A stretch of DNA of 64,000 nucleotides from Armatimonadota bacterium (GTDB taxonomy: Bacteria > Armatimonadota > DTGP01 > JAKQQT01): assembly GCA_036504095.1 (NCBI GenBank), contig DASXVS010000025.1, positions 1 to 64,000 on the forward strand, in the 5' to 3' direction. Position numbers and translations under genes: made by a program. Positions 16,271 to 24,628 of this stretch are shown one piece after another. The stretch's first letter is position 1, and every line of letters starts with the position of its first letter. The notes below the pieces were generated by a model that worked only from the letters and a program-made list of their open reading frames with translations, did not search any database and was not told the DNA's origin.

Positions 16271-16564
16271 CTATCGCACCATCAGCGCTGCGACGGCGCC
16301 GACGAACGCCGCAATAACGATCACTAGCGCCGCCTTTCTGGCCCAGCCCGGCCCCAACGCATGCTGGCGGGCCTGGTATGCCCGGCCCGCCGCTCCGCTC
16401 ACGATAACCAGAGCGAACAGGTCCCAGCAGGGCTGATGCAGCCGTCCGCTCCTGTACATCACGTCCAGGAGGATGCCAAACGAGATCAGCATATAGGCCA
16501 GGCGATAGCTGGCGTTCTCGACGGCTTCTGTGCGCTCATCGCGCTCAATCGGTAAAGACCTCAT
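16271..16564 (-). CDS. Small membrane protein paired with an Xre-type regulator
   Basis: 97 aa. Two or three hydrophobic segments are visible: residues about 22-38 (AYMLISFGILLDVMY), 48-58 (FALVIVSGAAG) and 77-95 (AALVIVIAAFVGAVAALMV). The ATG overlaps the stop of the upstream helix-turn-helix gene by 4 bp (ATGA), so the two are co-translated. Such regulator plus small membrane-protein pairs are common in Firmicutes-type DUF2178/DUF3796 loci; the resemblance here is in architecture, not in a firm sequence match. Function unknown. Confidence 0.75.
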   Translation of the reverse strand: MRSLPIERDERTEAVENASYRLAYMLISFGILLDVMYRSGRLHQPCWDLFALVIVSGAAGRAYQARQHALGPGWARKAALVIVIAAFVGAVAALMVR

Positions 16565-16782
16565 CCCTCGTCTCCTTCCATGTAGAACAAATCATCGACA
16601 CGCTTGTCGAAATGCCGGGCCAGCCTGAAGGCAAGCAGCGCGGACGGGCAGTAGGCGCCGGTTTCGATCGAACTGATGGTCTGGCGGGTCACCCCGATCA
16701 GGCGGGCAAGATCGTCCTGCGAGAGATCCCGCTCGGCGCGGGCCACCCTGAGTCTGTTCATCAAGCGAGCTGTTGTTTTCAT
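16561..16782 (-). CDS. Xre-family helix-turn-helix regulator
   Basis: 73 aa, started at ATG 16782 because AAGGAGG lies 5 bp upstream; an earlier in-frame start at 16797 would sit on that site. The HTH is LRVARAERDLSQDDLARLIGVTRQTISSIETGAYCPS, followed by LLAFRLARHFDKRVDDLFY, typical of the short YozG-like Xre proteins. The 4-bp overlap with the downstream membrane protein suggests a two-gene operon that the regulator may control itself. Confidence 0.9.
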   Translation of the reverse strand: MKTTARLMNRLRVARAERDLSQDDLARLIGVTRQTISSIETGAYCPSALLAFRLARHFDKRVDDLFYMEGDEG

Positions 16783-16801
16783 ACCCACCTCCTTCATCCG
16801 G

Positions 16802-16831
16802 AAGGTACCGCTTGGCGAATACGAATGTCAA
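16802..16831 (-). promoter_or_regulatory. Candidate promoter of the Xre operon
   Basis: Minus strand: consensus -35 TTGACA (16826-16831), 18-bp spacer and TACCTT (16802-16807). The A/T-rich stretch just upstream (16832-16875) contains GTAAAC and GTTTA(T/C) arms that could be an operator. The whole region is more A/T-rich than its surroundings. Confidence 0.4.
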
Positions 16832-16875
16832 GTAAACTGGGCAATTTGTCTTGTTTATTTTACATTATGTCTGCT

Positions 16876-17225
16876 GGAGTTGGCAGGTATGGCATTGGGG
16901 AACCTGCGGAGTAATGCGAAATCAAAAATGGAGGATGAAGGATGCCAAGTGGGTGGCGGCAACGGCCGGAAGTAGGTCGTACCAGGGCGGCGGATCCTGC
17001 GAGTTTGGGCCGACGATTGATGTTAGTGAGATTCTTCGCTTCGCTTCAGAATGACGGGCCGGCGGTGTCGTTTATGTGCGCGGCATCCCGGTGGTCCCCT
17101 ATCCCCCAACGCTGGTGGACCAGATACGCGACGCTCTGGGGCGGGTATGGGATATCTTCCGCGAGCCTCAGCAGTCTTCGCGTCGAATCATCGTTGTCGG
17201 GCACGGAGGCCCGACCTACCGAATG
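16876..17225. other. Gene-free stretch with repeat-like words
   Basis: No ORF with coding character is seen. The stretch contains GATTCTTCGCTTCGCTTC (about 17030), a word of a type scattered through intergenic DNA of many bacteria. At 17201-17225 there is a CGGGC hairpin repeat (GTCGGGC-ACGGAG-GCCCGAC then CTACC). It leads into the tandem repeat at 17226. Confidence 0.5.
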
Positions 17226-17330
17226 CGGGCGAGGCGCCCGCGCTCCATTTTCGGGCGAGGCGCCCGCGCTCCATTTTCGGGCGAGGCGAACGCGCTCCAT
17301 GTTCCGGCGAGGCGCCCGCGCGTCGGGGTT
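17226..17330. repeat. 26-bp tandem repeat, about four units
   Basis: Units start at 17226, 17252, 17278 and 17304. The first two are identical, beginning CGGGCGAGGCGCCCGCGC and ending CTCCATTTT. The third has two substitutions near GAACG and one in the T-run, and the fourth is degenerate. Each unit holds a small GGGCG-AGG-CGCCC hairpin. It lies just after the stop of the kinase gene (17348, minus strand), so it would be in that gene's 3' region. Confidence 0.85.
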
Positions 17331-17347
17331 ACGGCGGAGTAGGCTAG

Positions 17348-18940
17348 TTACTGGGTGCCGAGGCGTTGGGCGGCGGCGGCGCCGGCCGGGCCGATGGAAT
17401 CGATGCGCTGGGCGGTGCGCCACAGATCCTGGGAGGTCTGGCCATTGATGGGGCCGGACCGGTTCGCGTAATCGCCCAGGTTGACGTAAATGACGGCCAG
17501 GTTGCTCCGCATCTGCTGCGTCACGTCTTCAGGGCGGTCGGACATCGCGGCGAGCCCGGCGTTGTACCACCGAAGCGCCGTACCCTTGTCCCCGGCCGTG
17601 TCGTAATAGGAGCCCAGGTAAATGAGGGTTCTCGGGTTCGCCGGGTCGAGCTGGTACGCCGCATTGAGAAGCCGGAGCGTGTTGTCGCCCGACTGCGACA
17701 GGCCAAACTCGATGTACGCATTCACGAGGTTGGCCCTGTCACGCGGGTCGTGTGTGGCGCTGTAGACGCGGACGAACAGGTCCACCGCGCGACCGTAATC
17801 GCCGTTATTGTACGCCGCGATGCCGGGCCGGCGAAGCGCGTCTACGGACGCCATCGCCTCCGCCGTGCGCTGCTGCCGGAACTCCTGGCTGCTGGCCCAG
17901 ATGCCCCAGGCGATCAGGGCGCCCAGCGCCAGCGTGGCGGCCAACGCGGCCATGAAGACACGCGCCTCGTCACTGAGTCGGGGCAGTTTCGGCCATTCAA
18001 ACGAGCGGCGTGGCGTCGGGATGATGAACGCGCCCGCCGGCTGGGACCCGGGCATGTAGGTTGTGCCTTGTCCCTGCGCGGGCGCCCATGATCCCGGCCC
18101 CGGCGCGGATGCCGCAGCCCCATTCGGCGCGCGATGCGCCCGGAGGTCTTCGGCCATCTCGCCCGCGGTGGCATAGCGGTCCTGGGGGCGCTTGTGCAGT
18201 GCCTTGCGGATGATCGCCGCCAGGTAATCGGGGATGGTTGGCGGGATGAGGGGCGTTTCGTTGACGATGTTATAGGTTATCGTGACGACGCTCTCTCCGG
18301 TGAACGGCTTGCGGCCAACCGCCATCTCAAACAGCATGACGCCCAGGGAGAAGACGTCGGTCCGAGCGTCAATCTCGCCACCCGCGACCTGCTCCGGCGA
18401 CATATACGACGGCGTGCCGAAAACCTGCCCGGAAAGGGTTATATTGGTCTCCGCCTGAATTCGCGCGATGCCGAAATCAGTGAGCTTGGGGACAGTTGGG
18501 GTCACGAGGTGGACATTATCGGGCTTCACATCCCGATGAATGACCCCATGGGAGTGGGCGTACTGGAGGGCATCGGCGATCTGCGCCGCGATGAGGACCG
18601 CGCGGTCCACCGGGAACGGCTGGCCACCCTGGAGTGATTCGCGCAGCGTCGGGCCTTCAAGGTACTCCATCGCGATGAAGTGGCGGCCCATATCCTCGCC
18701 GACCTCGTAAATGGTGACGATATTGGGATGCGAAAGGCCGCCCGCCGCGCGCGCTTCACGGTAGAAGCGCTGGACGCGCTCATCAGCGGCGGCCGCGCCG
18801 ACACCAGGCGGCATGACCATCTCTTTCAAGGCCACGCGCCGGTTTACCGCGGGGTCCCAGGCCTCGTAAACAACGTCATTGGAACGCGCAATCTCGCGGC
18901 GAAGTTCGTACCTGCCCAGTTTGTTCGCGGAGACAGCCAT
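17348..18940 (-). CDS. Membrane Ser/Thr protein kinase with extracytoplasmic TPR-like region
   Basis: 530 aa from ATG 18940 (AAGG upstream; a TTG one codon earlier is possible). The kinase domain (about 8-275) shows ALKEMV with the VAIK-type Lys, HRDVKPDNV, TDFGIARI, SYMSPEQV and DARTDVFSLGVMLFEM. The Gly-rich loop is degenerate (EIARSNDVVYEAW). After a Pro/Gly-rich linker comes one membrane helix (about 335-355), then an Ala-rich region with TPR-like helices (YNNGDYGRAVDLFVRVY, YQLDPANPRTLIYLGSYYDTAGDKGTALRWYNAGL). The topology places the TPR region outside. It probably phosphorylates other proteins in response to an envelope signal; targets are unknown. Confidence 0.92.
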   Translation of the reverse strand: MAVSANKLGRYELRREIARSNDVVYEAWDPAVNRRVALKEMVMPPGVGAAAADERVQRFYREARAAGGLSHPNIVTIYEVGEDMGRHFIAMEYLEGPTLRESLQGGQPFPVDRAVLIAAQIADALQYAHSHGVIHRDVKPDNVHLVTPTVPKLTDFGIARIQAETNITLSGQVFGTPSYMSPEQVAGGEIDARTDVFSLGVMLFEMAVGRKPFTGESVVTITYNIVNETPLIPPTIPDYLAAIIRKALHKRPQDRYATAGEMAEDLRAHRAPNGAAASAPGPGSWAPAQGQGTTYMPGSQPAGAFIIPTPRRSFEWPKLPRLSDEARVFMAALAATLALGALIAWGIWASSQEFRQQRTAEAMASVDALRRPGIAAYNNGDYGRAVDLFVRVYSATHDPRDRANLVNAYIEFGLSQSGDNTLRLLNAAYQLDPANPRTLIYLGSYYDTAGDKGTALRWYNAGLAAMSDRPEDVTQQMRSNLAVIYVNLGDYANRSGPINGQTSQDLWRTAQRIDSIGPAGAAAAQRLGTQ

Positions 18941-18979
18941 CAATTACCTTGACGCCATGGAAGCGGGGTTAGGTTCCCG

Positions 18980-19223
18980 ACCGACTGACCACAAAAGCAT
19001 AAAGACGCGGAGACCAGTGATGAGTTCTGAGTGATGAATGGGAATACCCAGAAGCGGGCGGAGCCCATACGGGCCGGCAGTTCGTTCCGCCACCTCCGAG
19101 CATAGGAGAAGTGGGAGGCAAGGATAGAGTTTTGACACCTCATTCAGTAAGCGCGTTGATCCCGCAGTAGCGTTTTGTACTTGACTCGACGCGATGAGCG
19201 GGGCAAGAGTGCTGGTGTATATA
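18980..19223. other. Gene-free stretch upstream of the outer-membrane protein gene
   Basis: No gene is seen. It holds a relic of the CACAAAGGCACAAAGAC repeat (GACCACAAAAGCATAAAGAC, about 18984-19003) and GATGAGTTCTGAGTGATGAAT-type words (about 19018-19038). These belong to the dispersed repeat families seen elsewhere in the window. Confidence 0.45.
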
Positions 19224-19257
19224 CGACCATATTGGTCGGAATTAACGAGCTGGTTAA
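19224..19257 (+). promoter_or_regulatory. Two adjacent palindromes upstream of the outer-membrane protein
   Basis: CGACCA-TAT-TGGTCG (19224-19238) is a perfect 6-bp palindrome with a 3-nt centre. TTAAC-N6-GTTAA (19242-19257) follows at once. Both lie 12-45 bp before the GTG start and look like an operator pair. The regulator is not in evidence. Confidence 0.5.
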
Positions 19258-19268
19258 CAGGAGTTCTT

Positions 19269-19973
19269 GTGAGGATCAGAGACAAGTACATTTTGTGGGC
19301 CGTGGTTGTCGCCGCGATTGCGCTTCCTGCCACGGCGCCTTCCGCCCGAGCCAACAGACGCGACTTCGCATTCACATATGAATGGTGGACCCCAGCCAAG
19401 GGTGAAAAGGAAATTGAGGTCTGGAATACCTACGCCACCCATGAGAAGGCTTATCAGGGCCAGGTGGAATTCGAGACAGGAATCACGGATCGACTTACCG
19501 TGGCCGCTTACGCACTGCGCGAGAAGACATCGGGCGAATCCGGCGTCAACGGCTATAAAATCGAGACGATCTACCGGATGGGAGACTACAAGGACGGCGC
19601 TGTCCTACCTTCCGCGTATCTGGAATACGAGAAAGTGAAGGGTGAGACCGGCGAACTGGAGGGCAAGATCCTCCTCAGCCGGTATAAAGCAGATACAAAC
19701 CTGTCGCTAAATCTGATCGCGACCCGTCGCACAGGGAGTGGAGCGGAGACAGAAACCGGTTACGCGCTCGGCTATGCGCGTGGGACCAAGAACCCGAAAC
19801 TACGCGCCGGCCTTGAGGCCATCGGCTCATTCCGCGATCGAGTCCACGGCCTTGGCCCCACCGTGGCCTACGATCTTAGTCCCAGCACGCGCGCCATCCT
19901 AAGCACGAACTTCGCCCTGACAAGCCAGGCGGACAACCAGGCGAGGCTCCTGGTTGAGTACGAGTTCTTCTAG
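19269..19973 (+). CDS. Predicted outer-membrane beta-barrel protein
   Basis: 234 aa from GTG 19269, chosen because AGGAG lies 5 bp upstream and the resulting N terminus is a classic signal peptide (MRIRDKYILWAVVVAAIALPATAPSARA in two parts). The mature protein is a run of amphipathic strands: RRDFAFTYEWWTPAKGEKEIEVWNTY, EFETGITDRLTVAAYAL, YLEYEKVKGET, and so on. It ends LLVEYEFF with the C-terminal aromatic residue typical of outer-membrane barrels. Family is uncertain; it recalls uncharacterised transporter-like barrels of DUF-type. One of only three plus-strand genes here, and preceded by two palindromes. Confidence 0.75.
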   Translation: MRIRDKYILWAVVVAAIALPATAPSARANRRDFAFTYEWWTPAKGEKEIEVWNTYATHEKAYQGQVEFETGITDRLTVAAYALREKTSGESGVNGYKIETIYRMGDYKDGAVLPSAYLEYEKVKGETGELEGKILLSRYKADTNLSLNLIATRRTGSGAETETGYALGYARGTKNPKLRAGLEAIGSFRDRVHGLGPTVAYDLSPSTRAILSTNFALTSQADNQARLLVEYEFF

Positions 19974-19982
19974 ACCTCGACT

Positions 19983-20118
19983 AACCACAAAGGCACAAAG
20001 ACAGCAAGCGGAGTTGATGATCTCGGTGTGCGGAATAGTGTGCGGAATGCTGATGGCAGACATCATGCGGTGACTCAGCACTCATCCCGGGCCTTTGTAT
20101 CTTCGTGCCTTTGTGATT
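19983..20118. repeat. Inverted repeat flanked by CACAAAGGCACAAAGA arms
   Basis: AACCACAAAGGCACAAAGA (19983-20001) is matched at 17 of 19 positions by the reverse complement of 20100-20118, enclosing about 98 bp. The right arm overlaps the stop codon of the beta-lactamase-like gene. It lies between convergent genes and could act as a bidirectional stop. Related single arms lie near 18984 and 25627. Confidence 0.7.
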
Positions 20119-20929
20119 AGATTGTCTCTGCAACGTAGCGGTAGCAGGCGAGCGCCATCATGGCCATGATGAGGTTGGCCGCGTCGCGGTTCGTATCGTC
20201 CTCTCGGCCTTTGAGGTCTCCGAAGCAGATAGTGAGGGCGAACCAGTCTCCGTTGGGGAGGTAGATTATACCGCAATCGTGGGAAACCTCGTCGAGCGAT
20301 CCGGATTTTGTTGCGGTGACGGCATCGGGTGGCAACAGATGGGGGATCTTCTCCCTGTACTGCTGCTTTTTCATCATGCCGATGAGGTCCGCGTCCCATT
20401 CGGGGCCGTTGAGGCGTCCGTCTCCGGCTAATGTGAGCAGGTAATTGATCTCGCCCGCAGCGATGTAGTTGTGGATTCCCTTCTCAATCAACGGCATGTC
20501 GTAGAGTTTGCGAACGCACCGCGTGACGGACAGGCCATGATCCGTGATGAACTTGTTGACGTTCACAACCCCGAGGCGTTCGATCATTATGTTGGTGGCG
20601 GTATTGTCGCTCACAACGGTCATCAGAACGGCCACATCGCGTGCGGTGAGGGGCAGGCCGGCGTGCAGCACGTTCAGCACTCCGGAGCCGCCGACCTTGT
20701 CCTCGTCGCGTAACGGGAGGATTTCCTCCCAGTCAATTTGTCCCGCCTTCGCCTGGCGAAAGGCCTCCATCAGGATGGGGGTCTTGATGACGCTCGCGGA
20801 GATGAACTGCTCGTCGGGCGCACGCTCCACACGGGCGCCGGACGCCGGGTGCTCGAACGCATAGGCGACTCGGCCGGGGATCTTCTCGGCGAGCGCGTCG
20901 AGGCTCTGTTTGAGGTCCGCGATCGTCAT
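20117..20929 (-). CDS. Class A beta-lactamase-like serine hydrolase
   Basis: 270 aa. The active-site motifs of the penicillin-binding/beta-lactamase fold are present in order: SASVIK (SxxK, about residues 44-49), SDN (about 108-110) and KSG (about 208-210). The region between SDN and KSG lacks a convincing omega-loop ExxN with the deacylating Glu, so efficient penicillin hydrolysis is doubtful. It has no signal peptide, which is unusual for the family and suggests a cytoplasmic role or a mis-set start. Its ATG overlaps the stop of the NYN gene (ATGA), so the two are co-translated. Alternative: a PBP-like hydrolase acting on an unknown ester or amide. Confidence 0.85.
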   Translation of the reverse strand: MTIADLKQSLDALAEKIPGRVAYAFEHPASGARVERAPDEQFISASVIKTPILMEAFRQAKAGQIDWEEILPLRDEDKVGGSGVLNVLHAGLPLTARDVAVLMTVVSDNTATNIMIERLGVVNVNKFITDHGLSVTRCVRKLYDMPLIEKGIHNYIAAGEINYLLTLAGDGRLNGPEWDADLIGMMKKQQYREKIPHLLPPDAVTATKSGSLDEVSHDCGIIYLPNGDWFALTICFGDLKGREDDTNRDAANLIMAMMALACYRYVAETI

Positions 20930-21591
20930 GATGGGCGGTCCATGTGGTGAGGAACGTCGGTAACCCCTCGCACCCCGGCGAGCGGACTCGGCGTCGGAAT
21001 CTCACCGGGCTCAAGGTCCGGGTGAACGGCGCCATTCTCGGGCAGCATCTCCTGGGTTTTCGGGTGATGGCCGTAGCCCATCTCGCGCTCTCCGTTTACG
21101 CGGGCCGGCATCGGGCGCAAGAGGTATTCATCGATGTAGAACGCCGCGTCCGACACCCGCTGAAGCTCCTCGGCAAAACTGCCGCGAACCCCGTACGACT
21201 CCACGCGGACACCCTTCGATTTGAGGGCGGTCACGAGGTCGGCGAAATCACTATCGCCCGAGACCAGGCAGATGGTGTCCACTTTTTGCCCAATCGCGAG
21301 GGCGTCCAGCGCGATGCCCATGTCCCAGTCGCCTTTTACACTGCCGTCCGGGCGGACTTTCAGGGGCTTGGACTTCACTTCAAAGCCCATCTGGCGAAGC
21401 GCCGTGAGGAAATTGGTGGCGTCCGTTTCCGGTGAACAAATGACGTAGGCGATAGCACGGACGACGGGTCGTCCGGCGGCCACGCGCTCCAGCAGTTTTC
21501 CGTAGTCTACGCGCCCATTGTATTGGCGCCGGTAGGAATAATAGAGGTTTTGCGCGTCCACCAGGACGGCAACCTTCTGAGCCAGTTGCAT
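20926..21591 (-). CDS. NYN-domain (LabA/DUF88) putative nuclease
   Basis: 221 aa from ATG 21591 (GGGAG 7 bp upstream; the longer frame to 21696 runs through a repeat). The NYN/PIN-like core shows VAVLVDAQNLYY with the first catalytic Asp, KGDWDMGIALDALA and LVSGDSDFADLVTALKSKG. The three acidic sites match the Mg2+-dependent nuclease fold. The last ~60 residues are Pro/Gly/His-rich and probably disordered. It is likely an RNase acting in the cytoplasm. It is co-translated with a beta-lactamase-like protein, an uncommon pairing. Confidence 0.9.
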   Translation of the reverse strand: MQLAQKVAVLVDAQNLYYSYRRQYNGRVDYGKLLERVAAGRPVVRAIAYVICSPETDATNFLTALRQMGFEVKSKPLKVRPDGSVKGDWDMGIALDALAIGQKVDTICLVSGDSDFADLVTALKSKGVRVESYGVRGSFAEELQRVSDAAFYIDEYLLRPMPARVNGEREMGYGHHPKTQEMLPENGAVHPDLEPGEIPTPSPLAGVRGVTDVPHHMDRPS

Positions 21592-21600
21592 AGTTTGCTC

Positions 21601-21715
21601 CCACAAGAAACGATGAAGCTGGAACGATGAACGAAGAGAGTCCGGTGCAGACGCGTCTGCGTCCACACCAGTCCAATCCCGGGATTCATCGCTCATCGTT
21701 CATCGGTCATCGTTA
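21601..21715. repeat. GATGAAC-type inverted repeat, second copy
   Basis: The left part has AACGATGAAGCTGGAACGATGAACG and the right part ATTCATCGCTCATCGTTCATC, which is the reverse complement of the same iterated words as at 10738-10814. The right end abuts the stop codon of the GH38 gene. An inner palindrome CAGACGCGTCTG lies at about 21650. Confidence 0.65.
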
Positions 21716-24463
21716 ATATTCGAACTCGACCGTCACGATCTCCTTCGGCTTCGCCGTGATCGCCACAGTCCCATCTTCCATTATCGGCAGGCCGCGCTGC
21801 CGTTCCTCGTTCATATTTACTCGCCACGCGGCCTTCGCGCCCGGGATGCCTGCCCTGCCTTCAGCAACCTGCGTGCCTATGTTCCAGAACCGGACGATGC
21901 GCGTGTGCCGGTCCTGCGCCATCTTGTACGCGCTGAGGACGAGGGAGTCCGGCTCCAGCAGCAGGCCCGGGCCCCCGCCCTCTCGGGCGGGAAGCGCAAG
22001 CCGCACGCGGTTGTAATCGGGGCTTTCCCGTTCAGCCTCGGGCGTCTGCATCGCCAGCAGAGGCGTGTTGAAGGCGTGCGCTGCCTTCCAGACCTTATCC
22101 TCTTCCCAAGTGCCCTGGTGGGGCAATACGGCGTAGTGGAAGGTCAACGTGCGTTGGCACTGCGCGTCAGGGGTACGGTCATGCCCCAGCGGGTCGTGCT
22201 TGATCATATTGATGCCGTCCACGGCGCGAAGAAGGGTCAGGGCCAGCGTGCCCTCGCCGTCTCGAAGGAGTTCGTGTTCGTAGAGGCCGTCTGTCAGGAC
22301 CGTTAGCGAGATCCTGGGAAAATCCTGGAGATCAGGAATTCTGTAATTGCCCGAAACGCTCACCCATTGTTCCAACGGGTGCTGCCCAGCCTGGACAGAC
22401 AACACGTCCCGTGACACAGGAGGCCGCTCGATCACATCGAAAGCGGATTGTGCAAACGTGACACCAGCATCCGAGTCGGTTGGGAACAAGGTTCGGAGGC
22501 GGTGGTCTTTCGCCAAGTTCTCCACAACTCTCGTGATCTCCACCCACGGTTGATCCGCTCTCAGGCGGATGGTGGTCTCCACTGGCAAGGACACCCGTTG
22601 CAGGCCGCGCGCCTCCTTATCTGAGGATGCGGCGGCGGGTAGGTCCAAAGTCATCCGCGTTCGATACGCAGCAGCCAGGAGCGTGTTCTCAACCAGTTCT
22701 ATCTGCCCCTCCGACTGGCTGCTGTTGATAACTGCATCGCGGCGGGGCGCTCGATATACATACTCGTCCCCGACATCCCCACCATCTTCCAACGTATTGC
22801 ATCCGAAATTCCCAACTGGCCCGTTGATTGAGAACGCCCCATCATGACACACGACAACTGATAGAAACTCGTTTTCCAAGCCACCCATGCTCTTCACGAG
22901 GGTTGTCCGCTGGCCTTCCGCGCCGGTCGCCATCGTGGCGCCGGCGTTGGAGTGGCCGTCCTGACCCTGGAAGCCGACGACGCGGAAGGCCTTGAAGCCG
23001 ACGGGTGGGACGTCGGCGGCGCGAACCTGGATGACGAAACGGCGGATTTGCTGGGCCATCGGGAGGACGGTTGGCGAGATGACGCGGGTTTGGCGGATTT
23101 CGCTGCTGACGATGTGGAAAGTGACGGGCTCGCCCTCCTCATCGAAGACCGCAACGTTCTGGACGTCGGTCGATTCGTCCGCGACGGCTTTGTAGCGGTT
23201 GGGCGGGCAGAGCGCGAAATCGATGGTGACTTCGGCGATATCGGTGCGGGGGAATGAGAGCGCGTTGAAGACGGCGAAGGTCGTGTGGCGGCCTTCCATC
23301 TCGACCGTCGCGGGCACCCGGAGATTCTCGGCGATAGCGCCGAAGGCGGTCGCGACGAGTTCGTCGCCGACCTGCCGGACCTCCTCGAAGCGGACCTCCA
23401 TCTCGCGGTGCACCTGGTCCTGGCTGCAGCCGCAGATGCTGTCGTGCGGGTGGTTCTCCATCAGGCGCTTCCACGCCCAGGTCAGGTACTCGCGCGGGTA
23501 CTTCTCCCCTACCGCATCCGCGATCGTACAAAGCGGTTCGGCATAGCGTTCCAGAAGCGTCTGGCATCTCGCGTTGGCCTGCTTGAGGTAGACGCGGCTG
23601 CTGAGTGTCCCCGGCAGCCCTCCCAGGCTGGGGCCGTGGCGCAATTCGCCGACGACCTTCTGGAGGTCCAGGTTCTCGCTTTCGACACCTTTGAAGTAAT
23701 CGTCCAGCGTGCTGTGGACCAACTGACCGCCTTCATATTCCGCATTGACCGCCTTCATCTTGCCGCTCAGGTTGGCCTGCGCCTCAAAGTGATCAACCCC
23801 GTTCATGAACAGCAGATGGCTGCTGGCGGCGGCGGGCGCCATGTATTTCTCCGTGAGTTCCTTCACACGGGCGACGGCCTCGGCGTGGTCCTCCGGGATG
23901 CGCTCGAAATTGTTGTACCAGTAGGCGAGGAAGGAGGTCAGCACGCTGGAGCCGTCCGGCGATTCCCACAGGAACTCCATTTTGTCGCCCGGCCTGAAAT
24001 CGCGTCCGCGCCCCACCACGGCGTACGGGATGTCAAAGCCCCGGAATATCTGGGGCATCTGGCTGATGTTGCCGAACTGGTCCGGCAGGTAGCCGATCTT
24101 CATCGCCCCCCCGAATTCCGCGGCGATACGGTGACCGATGAGCAGGCTGCGGATGGTGGACTCCCCGCTCACCAGGAACTCGTCGTTCAACTGGTACCAC
24201 GGCCCGACCAGGATCCGGCCCTCGCGGATGAACTTCTCGAGGCGCGGGCGGTTGGCCGGCTTCACGGCCAGGTAGTCCTCCAGAACGATGGTCTGGGCAT
24301 CGAGGTGGAAGACCTTGAAGTCCGGATCGGAGTCGAGGAGGTCCATCAGGCGATCGATGAGGCGCACGAGACGATAGCGGAACTGCTGGAACGGGAGGTA
24401 CCATTCGCGGTCCCAATGGGTGTGGGATATGACGTGCAGTGTGCGCGATGTGGGATTGGTCAT
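21713..24463 (-). CDS. Glycoside hydrolase family 38 alpha-mannosidase
   Basis: 916 aa from ATG 24463 (GGAG 7 bp upstream). GH38 retaining, Zn-dependent alpha-mannosidase. The catalytic domain begins HVISHTHWDREWY with the zinc His and Asp, continues FHLDAQTIVLEDY, and has the nucleophile Asp in GYLPDQFGNISQMPQI. The helical middle domain follows, with LMENHPHDSICGC (third zinc His). The C-terminal half is beta-rich as in family members. No signal peptide is seen, which suggests cytoplasmic turnover of mannosides or mannosylglycerate-type compounds. The downstream NYN gene is separated by a repeat, so it may be transcribed apart. Confidence 0.95.
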   Translation of the reverse strand: MTNPTSRTLHVISHTHWDREWYLPFQQFRYRLVRLIDRLMDLLDSDPDFKVFHLDAQTIVLEDYLAVKPANRPRLEKFIREGRILVGPWYQLNDEFLVSGESTIRSLLIGHRIAAEFGGAMKIGYLPDQFGNISQMPQIFRGFDIPYAVVGRGRDFRPGDKMEFLWESPDGSSVLTSFLAYWYNNFERIPEDHAEAVARVKELTEKYMAPAAASSHLLFMNGVDHFEAQANLSGKMKAVNAEYEGGQLVHSTLDDYFKGVESENLDLQKVVGELRHGPSLGGLPGTLSSRVYLKQANARCQTLLERYAEPLCTIADAVGEKYPREYLTWAWKRLMENHPHDSICGCSQDQVHREMEVRFEEVRQVGDELVATAFGAIAENLRVPATVEMEGRHTTFAVFNALSFPRTDIAEVTIDFALCPPNRYKAVADESTDVQNVAVFDEEGEPVTFHIVSSEIRQTRVISPTVLPMAQQIRRFVIQVRAADVPPVGFKAFRVVGFQGQDGHSNAGATMATGAEGQRTTLVKSMGGLENEFLSVVVCHDGAFSINGPVGNFGCNTLEDGGDVGDEYVYRAPRRDAVINSSQSEGQIELVENTLLAAAYRTRMTLDLPAAASSDKEARGLQRVSLPVETTIRLRADQPWVEITRVVENLAKDHRLRTLFPTDSDAGVTFAQSAFDVIERPPVSRDVLSVQAGQHPLEQWVSVSGNYRIPDLQDFPRISLTVLTDGLYEHELLRDGEGTLALTLLRAVDGINMIKHDPLGHDRTPDAQCQRTLTFHYAVLPHQGTWEEDKVWKAAHAFNTPLLAMQTPEAERESPDYNRVRLALPAREGGGPGLLLEPDSLVLSAYKMAQDRHTRIVRFWNIGTQVAEGRAGIPGAKAAWRVNMNEERQRGLPIMEDGTVAITAKPKEIVTVEFEY

Positions 24464-24628
24464 TCGGTCGCTCCAGGCAAACGGGGGCAATTCTCTTTTG
24501 CCCGTATTGTATGCGCGGATGACAGGCCCGGAGCGAAGCGGCGGGGAGCGGTTGCGGTGAGACCGATATGCGTCAGGGACGCACAGATCGGCAGCGCCCC
24601 GCGTCTTCCGCGTTGAGCCGGTGTTCGG

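Noticed and set aside
17226-17330. CRISPR array
   Set aside because: The 26-bp units are contiguous without spacers and no cas gene is near.
23285-24616. Plus-strand frame of 443 codons opposite the GH38 gene
   Set aside because: Composition is typical of a shadow frame and no domain is recognisable. The GH38 motifs on the other strand are clear.
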